Assembly (NCBI GenBank): GCA_050251195.1
Contig: JBFWNG010000009.1
Span: 62,001-126,000 of the forward strand
Reading direction: 5' to 3'
DNA length: 64,000 nucleotides
Source of the DNA: JBFWNG01 sp050251195
GTDB lineage: Bacteria; Bdellovibrionota_B; Oligoflexia; Oligoflexales; Oligoflexaceae
Shown here: in pieces, positions 60,231 to 64,000 of the stretch
Layout: the number at the start of each line of letters is the position of its first letter
Position numbering within the stretch: the stretch's first letter is position 1
The notes under the pieces: model-generated
What the model was told of the DNA's origin: nothing
What the model saw: the letters and a program-made list of their open reading frames with translations, nothing else
Database searches by the model: none
Made by a program: the position numbers and the translations under genes

Positions 60231-60281
60231 CATGTGAGCACAGCGAAACATCCCATGCCCATGTGAGCGCAGCGAAACATC
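60231..60281. repeat. two 22-bp direct repeats
   Basis: CATGTGAGC(A/G)CAGCGAAACATC occurs twice, seven bases apart, with one difference. Its role is unknown. Confidence 0.8.
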
Positions 60282-60324
60282 TTAAATCAATCACCTCTAC
60301 CTTCTCATGCTATCGTCTCATGCT

Positions 60325-60378
60325 TTTTTCGCGCAGAAAGTAGCATGGGAAAATAGAGGATTTTCCGCGCGCGAAAAA
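60325..60378. other. nested stem-loop of unknown role
   Basis: Outer arms TTTTTCGCGC/GCGCGAAAAA enclose an inner hairpin GGAAAAT/ATTTTCC with the loop AGAGG. Both stems are perfect. It could be an RNA structure or a cruciform-forming site. Confidence 0.6.
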
Positions 60379-60489
60379 TAGGGGAGCTATGCTCCCCCTC
60401 GCTCCATCCACCTGAAGTGAAATGATACATGTAGAAAATTTTTTGGATAAGACTGTACTTGCAGAAAAACAAACTAAAACGGGAAAGGA

Positions 60490-60672
60490 CTAAAAAACTT
60501 TGCAGCGGATGAGCTTATCTTTAGCTGTTAAGCTATTGACTATTTTAAAGAAATTGTCAGTTTCTATCAGGTCCCGAAAAATTCCGGAGAATTCTCCAGA
60601 TAGATACACCCCCCCGTGTCCTTTGTCAAGGCTGCCGGAAGAAAAAACGCATTCAATCTTGTAAACATCCAA
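60490..60672 (-). CDS. possible small protein downstream of the helicase
   Basis: A 60-residue frame beginning at TTG without a clear ribosome site. The composition looks protein-like (YKIECVFSSGS, HGGVYLSGEFSGIFRDLIE). It ends in KVF. It lies 14 bases past the helicase stop, so translational reinitiation is possible. No family recognised. Confidence 0.4.
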   Translation of the reverse strand: MDVYKIECVFSSGSLDKGHGGVYLSGEFSGIFRDLIETDNFFKIVNSLTAKDKLIRCKVF

Positions 60673-60686
60673 AATCGTTATAGAGT

Positions 60687-62804
60687 TTAGGCTCGATTTT
60701 CGAGCCCAAGCGGCTCACGAAGAAAAATATCGAGGAGCGCGCGGGCGGATTGAGATAGTGCTCCCAGATCCAGCTGGCTCATTGACTGGAGATAGGTTGC
60801 CGTACGGTAGAGCAGTTGGATGAGATCGCCTTCGGCAAAGGTTCGGCCCACAGTGCGCGATTTCATCGACTGCCAATCGGCGCCTCGCGCCCATTCGCTG
60901 ACGACATAACCCGCTACGGGGTTAAATTCCCTTAGCACCGGATAATGCCGCGATCCGTACGGCGGATCGTATAGGTTTGGGAACAGGTCAATAGGATAAG
61001 TCATCTCTGCCCGCTTTTCGATGGAGTCGATGTCGGCGGGGAATACGTAGTGTCTTCCTTCCTTTGGAGATTTATGTCGGGCAAGGGTAAACATCGAGAC
61101 AATTTGCATGCTCTCCAGAAGATTTTCAGCGGTAATCACACCTTTGACTATCCAATCGGCCACCAAAAGGCCTCCGGCTTGAGGAAAGTAACGCGCTACC
61201 TTGCCTAGCTCCGTGAGTTTTTCTTGCGAGTCGAGACAGTCGATTCTGTGCAAGTGGTGATAAAGCGTGTTAAGGGGGTTGTCAAACGGCTGTCCGGATT
61301 TCCCCTTTCTCTCAACTATTTTAAAGTAATCCTGCTTCTTGTTTTGAAAGGCCATGAGGCTCTTGTTGTAGAAGGTTTCACAACCTCTAATGCTGTACCC
61401 TCGTCCGATAAGGTTCAAGAGCGTGGTTGGTTCGATTTTCAAGTTGGAGCCGCACACGGGGCGTTTGGCGTTGCTGAACTTGTAGTATGATTCAGCGGAC
61501 GGCCAAAGAGTAAAGCCAAAATGGTCGCTGCCGCGTCGTCCAGCGCGACCGGTCATTTGCAAAATTTCTTCGTCGGCGTATCGAGTCGGACCGCCGTCGG
61601 ACGGGCGCGTTGAATCGGCGATCAATGCGGATCGCACGGAAAAGTTGACGCCCAGGCTTAAGCCCATAGTCGAAACACAATATTTCAGAAGACCCTTCTT
61701 AAGAAGAATTTCGATCGTCAGTCTATGCGCGGGCGTAAGACCCGAATGGTGGAAAGCCGCTCCGAACCGAATAATGGACGTAAGCTGCTTTTTGTTTATG
61801 AAGCGAAAGGACTTGTAGATTTCATCGAGGTTTTTGAGTTCAGCCTCGAGTTTCTTTTGTTGGTCTTCGGGGAGAGGGGGACAATGGCGTGGCAGTTCAT
61901 CCGCTAAGATTTCGCATGAGCTACGATTGCCAAAATACACAATAAGAGGAGTTAGCCCAATTTCGTCCGCATGCACGGCCATTCTCGCGATCTTCGGAAT
62001 CGGAATGGCGTCTCTTCGTCCGCCGCCGCCTTTTTTAATTGGTCTTGGCGGTTTGCTCACTTCGTCCGAGATCCAGTGGTCTTGAAAATAAACGAGGTTC
62101 TTCAGTGGCACCGGTCGCACAATAGTCTGAACGATAAAAGTTCTTTTGTGTCCCAAAGATTCAATCCAATGTCCGAAGTCATTGGGGTTTGCGACGGTCG
62201 CGGACAGGAGGAGCAGTTGGCAGGTTTTCGGCGAAAGGATGAGCGCTTCTTCCCAAGCGCTGCCGCGGCTCGAGTCTTGGACGTAATGATATTCGTCAAA
62301 AATAACGATGGAGCGACCCAGGTCAGGTTCCACGCCGAGCAACGAATTGCGATAGCATTCTAGAGTACACACAACGATGGGCGCGTTTAGGTTTTCCTTG
62401 GTGTCGCCAGTGGCGATGCCAACGTTCTCCTTGCCAAACGTATGGATGAACTCTCTGTACTTATCGTTGGATAAGCTTTTGACGGGAGTCGTGTAAGCTG
62501 CCCGGAAGCTCGGATTCTTCAAGTTATGGCGGAAAAAAAATTCAACTACGCGGGTTTTTCCAGCAGTAGTTGGAGCGTCCACGATGACGTTGTGGCCACG
62601 GTTGAGGTGGTCTACAGCCTCTTGCTGCCAGTCGTCGAGAAAATCCTTTTGTAAGTTCTTATTGGGGGGCGGCAGATTGAGAAAGTCTTCGAGGTAGTTA
62701 AGAGTTCGTTCTCGAAGCTTACCGGGCGAACCCGGTGAGTGAAATTTCTTTGGTCGTCCGCTTTTCTGCCTGTTTTTGAATCGTTTTGATCTTTTGTTGT
62801 ACAA
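60687..62804 (-). CDS. Ski2-like DExH-box helicase
   Basis: About 705 residues. Motif I APTTAGKT (about 75), II DEYH (about 169), III SAT, and VI QMTGRAGRRG (about 418) place it in superfamily 2, Ski2/Brr2/Hel308-like. The C-terminal region (about 500-700) is helical, as in the ratchet domain. It would unwind RNA or DNA. The TTG chosen has AAGG nearby and follows coaE by 28 bases. A longer reading frame to 62918 overlaps coaE by 86 bases and its extra residues look like an out-of-frame copy. Confidence 0.88.
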   Translation of the reverse strand: MYNKRSKRFKNRQKSGRPKKFHSPGSPGKLRERTLNYLEDFLNLPPPNKNLQKDFLDDWQQEAVDHLNRGHNVIVDAPTTAGKTRVVEFFFRHNLKNPSFRAAYTTPVKSLSNDKYREFIHTFGKENVGIATGDTKENLNAPIVVCTLECYRNSLLGVEPDLGRSIVIFDEYHYVQDSSRGSAWEEALILSPKTCQLLLLSATVANPNDFGHWIESLGHKRTFIVQTIVRPVPLKNLVYFQDHWISDEVSKPPRPIKKGGGGRRDAIPIPKIARMAVHADEIGLTPLIVYFGNRSSCEILADELPRHCPPLPEDQQKKLEAELKNLDEIYKSFRFINKKQLTSIIRFGAAFHHSGLTPAHRLTIEILLKKGLLKYCVSTMGLSLGVNFSVRSALIADSTRPSDGGPTRYADEEILQMTGRAGRRGSDHFGFTLWPSAESYYKFSNAKRPVCGSNLKIEPTTLLNLIGRGYSIRGCETFYNKSLMAFQNKKQDYFKIVERKGKSGQPFDNPLNTLYHHLHRIDCLDSQEKLTELGKVARYFPQAGGLLVADWIVKGVITAENLLESMQIVSMFTLARHKSPKEGRHYVFPADIDSIEKRAEMTYPIDLFPNLYDPPYGSRHYPVLREFNPVAGYVVSEWARGADWQSMKSRTVGRTFAEGDLIQLLYRTATYLQSMSQLDLGALSQSARALLDIFLREPLGLENRA

Positions 62805-62832
62805 CGTTACCTTGTGCTTGATTTTGGGAACT

Positions 62833-63465
62833 TTAATAATTCCCGGGGAATTTATCAAGCCGAAGTTTGATGGCGTGCTCAAGGTCGGGCTGAGGAATGT
62901 CCGTATCGACGAGAACATCCGCCTTCAGTCTTTTTTCTTCAAGAGAAATGGACTGACTTTCCACCATTTTTTTCGCGAGGTCGCAATCAATGTTATCTCG
63001 GGCAATAAGCCGCATGATTTGGGTTTCCGCTGAGCAGTGGGTAAGCCATATTTGCCGGAAACGATTATACTGTCCTGTTTCAAAGAGGAGGCTGGCTTCG
63101 TAAAACCACAACTTGGGCTGAGCCAAAAGTCCGTACTGCCCAAGTTCATTGAGGAGTAAGTCTCTAATAATAGGATGGGTGATGCGCTCAAGCTCGACCT
63201 TCGCGGTGGGATCCGAAAAGATTTTCTGTCGCATCGCGGGTCGGTCGAGATCGCCATTCTCATTGAGAGCGCTGGCGCCGAAATGCCCCACGATTTGTTT
63301 TAACCCGTCAGAGCCGGAAGCGACGGCCTTACGGCTGAGCTGGTCAGCGTCGACAACAAGATACCCATATTTTTTAACGATGTCGCAAACCGTGCTCTTG
63401 CCGGTTCCCGCACCCCCAGTTATCCCAATGCCGTATTGCTTTTGAAGTGTCTTAAGGTCGCCCAT
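62833..63465 (-). CDS. coaE: dephospho-CoA kinase
   Basis: A 210-residue P-loop kinase: GGAGTGKS (17-24), DADQLSR and GDLDRPAMRQKIF, and LIARDN of the CoaE family. It phosphorylates dephospho-CoA in the last step of coenzyme A synthesis. The length fits. It is seven bases after the truncated membrane-protein gene and upstream of the helicase, so the three may be an operon. Confidence 0.95.
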   Translation of the reverse strand: MGDLKTLQKQYGIGITGGAGTGKSTVCDIVKKYGYLVVDADQLSRKAVASGSDGLKQIVGHFGASALNENGDLDRPAMRQKIFSDPTAKVELERITHPIIRDLLLNELGQYGLLAQPKLWFYEASLLFETGQYNRFRQIWLTHCSAETQIMRLIARDNIDCDLAKKMVESQSISLEEKRLKADVLVDTDIPQPDLEHAIKLRLDKFPGNY

Positions 63466-63472
63466 TACCGTT

Positions 63473-64000
63473 TCAGAATGACAAATTAAGAGACAAAGCT
63501 AACCCTGGATTACTACTGCTATCTACAAAGGGTGTCAAAACAAAGTTGTCTTCTGGGACCTTCTCCACGTCGACGTAACGGTGATCAAGAACTTCTCCCG
63601 GGGAAAGATCCAAAGTATCCGCGCTCTTGTTGGCTGCCGGAGAAGTCATGGTGAGATAAGCCTCCAGGCTACCAATACCCCATAGACCCAAAAGAGACGC
63701 TATGGCAATTTGGTTGTTGGTTTGCTGCGTTTTGATAAAGGCCTGTGTATCCTCGCGGAATGCGGCCTTCTGCTCATCAGTAACATTGTCCCGCTTGCTG
63801 AATTCAGCTTCGTTAGCTTTGGCCTCTTCCGCGACCTGAATGCTTGTCATATAAAAGTAAATTGATGCGAGGCTGCCTCCGGTGAAGAACGCCCCCAACA
63901 GAATATCTCCGTTATAGTATTGGCCCGCTCCAAACGGTAAAAACGCCATAAGAATATTCTTGTCCGATTCTTCCTTTTTCGGACGCGGTTTGGGCGTGTC
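63473..64000 (-). CDS. partial membrane protein, 5' end beyond the window
   Basis: The frame is open to the window edge, so the true start is outside. Visible are a Lys/Pro-rich stretch (TPKPRPKKEE), then LPFGAGQYYNGD and two hydrophobic segments with a coiled region between them, followed by an Asp-rich tail ending in LALSLNLSF. The PFGAGQYYNGD pattern resembles small envelope proteins of Deltaproteobacteria-like lineages. The terminal Phe might indicate a barrel. An internal ATG at 63949 is unlikely to be the start. Confidence 0.65.
   Translation of the reverse strand, partial: DTPKPRPKKEESDKNILMAFLPFGAGQYYNGDILLGAFFTGGSLASIYFYMTSIQVAEEAKANEAEFSKRDNVTDEQKAAFREDTQAFIKTQQTNNQIAIASLLGLWGIGSLEAYLTMTSPAANKSADTLDLSPGEVLDHRYVDVEKVPEDNFVLTPFVDSSSNPGLALSLNLSF

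Larger units (their letters stand above)
60101..60489. other. 389-base intergenic region with hairpins and repeats
   Basis: It contains a perfect palindrome just after the lipoprotein gene, a dispersed repeat copy, two 22-base direct repeats and a nested stem-loop, each listed separately. Otherwise I see no coding sequence. Confidence 0.7.

Noticed and set aside
62805..62918. N-terminal extension of the helicase
   Set aside because: It lies inside coaE in another frame and is low in protein-like features; a TTG start past the coaE stop is more plausible.
1..64000. tRNA or rRNA genes, insertion sequences, prophage
   Set aside because: I scanned intergenic regions for T-loop motifs, transposase motifs and terminal inverted repeats and found none; a computed search would be needed for certainty.

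Overview
The window is chromosomal DNA of a Gram-negative bacterium with moderate GC. It carries many lipoproteins and signal-peptide proteins, outer-membrane barrel candidates, FHA-GGDEF and PilZ signalling, receiver-TPR proteins, a lysine-tailed HU protein and a histone H1-like protein. This mix resembles Bdellovibrionota/Oligoflexia or other former Deltaproteobacteria. The assignment is an inference from gene content; the window holds no rRNA or tRNA gene. I see no phage, insertion sequence, integrase, CRISPR array or plasmid functions.

Layout. 0-8.7 kb: lipoprotein, Fur-family regulator, pseudo-receiver membrane protein, Prc-type protease, small lipoprotein, gluzincin-like protein, large lipoprotein. 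8.9-14.3 kb: a four-gene minus-strand ABC operon (membrane protein, ATPase, then two half-exporters that look like a heterodimer). 14.4-20.7 kb: small unknown protein, H1-like protein, PilZ protein, an ImmA/IrrE-like protein without its catalytic Glu, acetoacetyl-CoA synthetase with a coupled small charged protein, receiver-TPR protein, HU. 20.7-31 kb: folK, a von Willebrand A lipoprotein, pdxA joined to a UvrA paralogue, a USP/cytochrome c pair, zincin-like protein, bifunctional NAD(P)HX repair enzyme. 31-41.6 kb: TPR/beta-barrel protein whose signal peptide lies in another frame, metalloprotease lipoprotein, rpoZ, tandem paralogues of an unknown family, second receiver-TPR protein, large membrane-bound gluzincin, FHA-GGDEF diguanylate cyclase with a lipoprotein. 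41.7-50.5 kb: SCO-like protein, flavin disulfide oxidoreductase, rmuC, HD protein, DUF952 protein, a candidate small RNA, xseB/xseA, an EHD/dynamin-like GTPase with a small partner. 50.5-64 kb: FNR-like reductase, barrel protein, GAPDH, pentapeptide protein, EF-hand lipoprotein with a barrel protein, a full-size ABCC/MRP-like transporter, a Gly-rich lipoprotein, Ski2-like helicase, coaE, and a gene cut by the window end.

Functional themes. Envelope biology dominates: about eight lipoproteins, four or five barrel or surface proteins, three ABC export systems and several zinc-protease-like proteins. Housekeeping genes (rpoZ, gap, folK, pdxA, coaE, xseAB, rmuC, nnr) are interspersed. Signalling is through c-di-GMP (GGDEF, PilZ) and through receiver-like domains that have lost the phospho-acceptor Asp.

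Best leads: (1) the poly-A frameshift joining a signal peptide to the TPR/barrel protein; (2) a promoter-hairpins-terminator unit with five GGA motifs beside xseB, possibly a CsrA-binding RNA; (3) the eukaryote-like ABCC transporter; (4) the pseudo-IrrE protein; (5) tandem equal-length paralogues of an unknown family; (6) the EHD-like GTPase pair; (7) the HU terminator buried in folK coding sequence. No compact, obviously new defence or biosynthetic island is visible.
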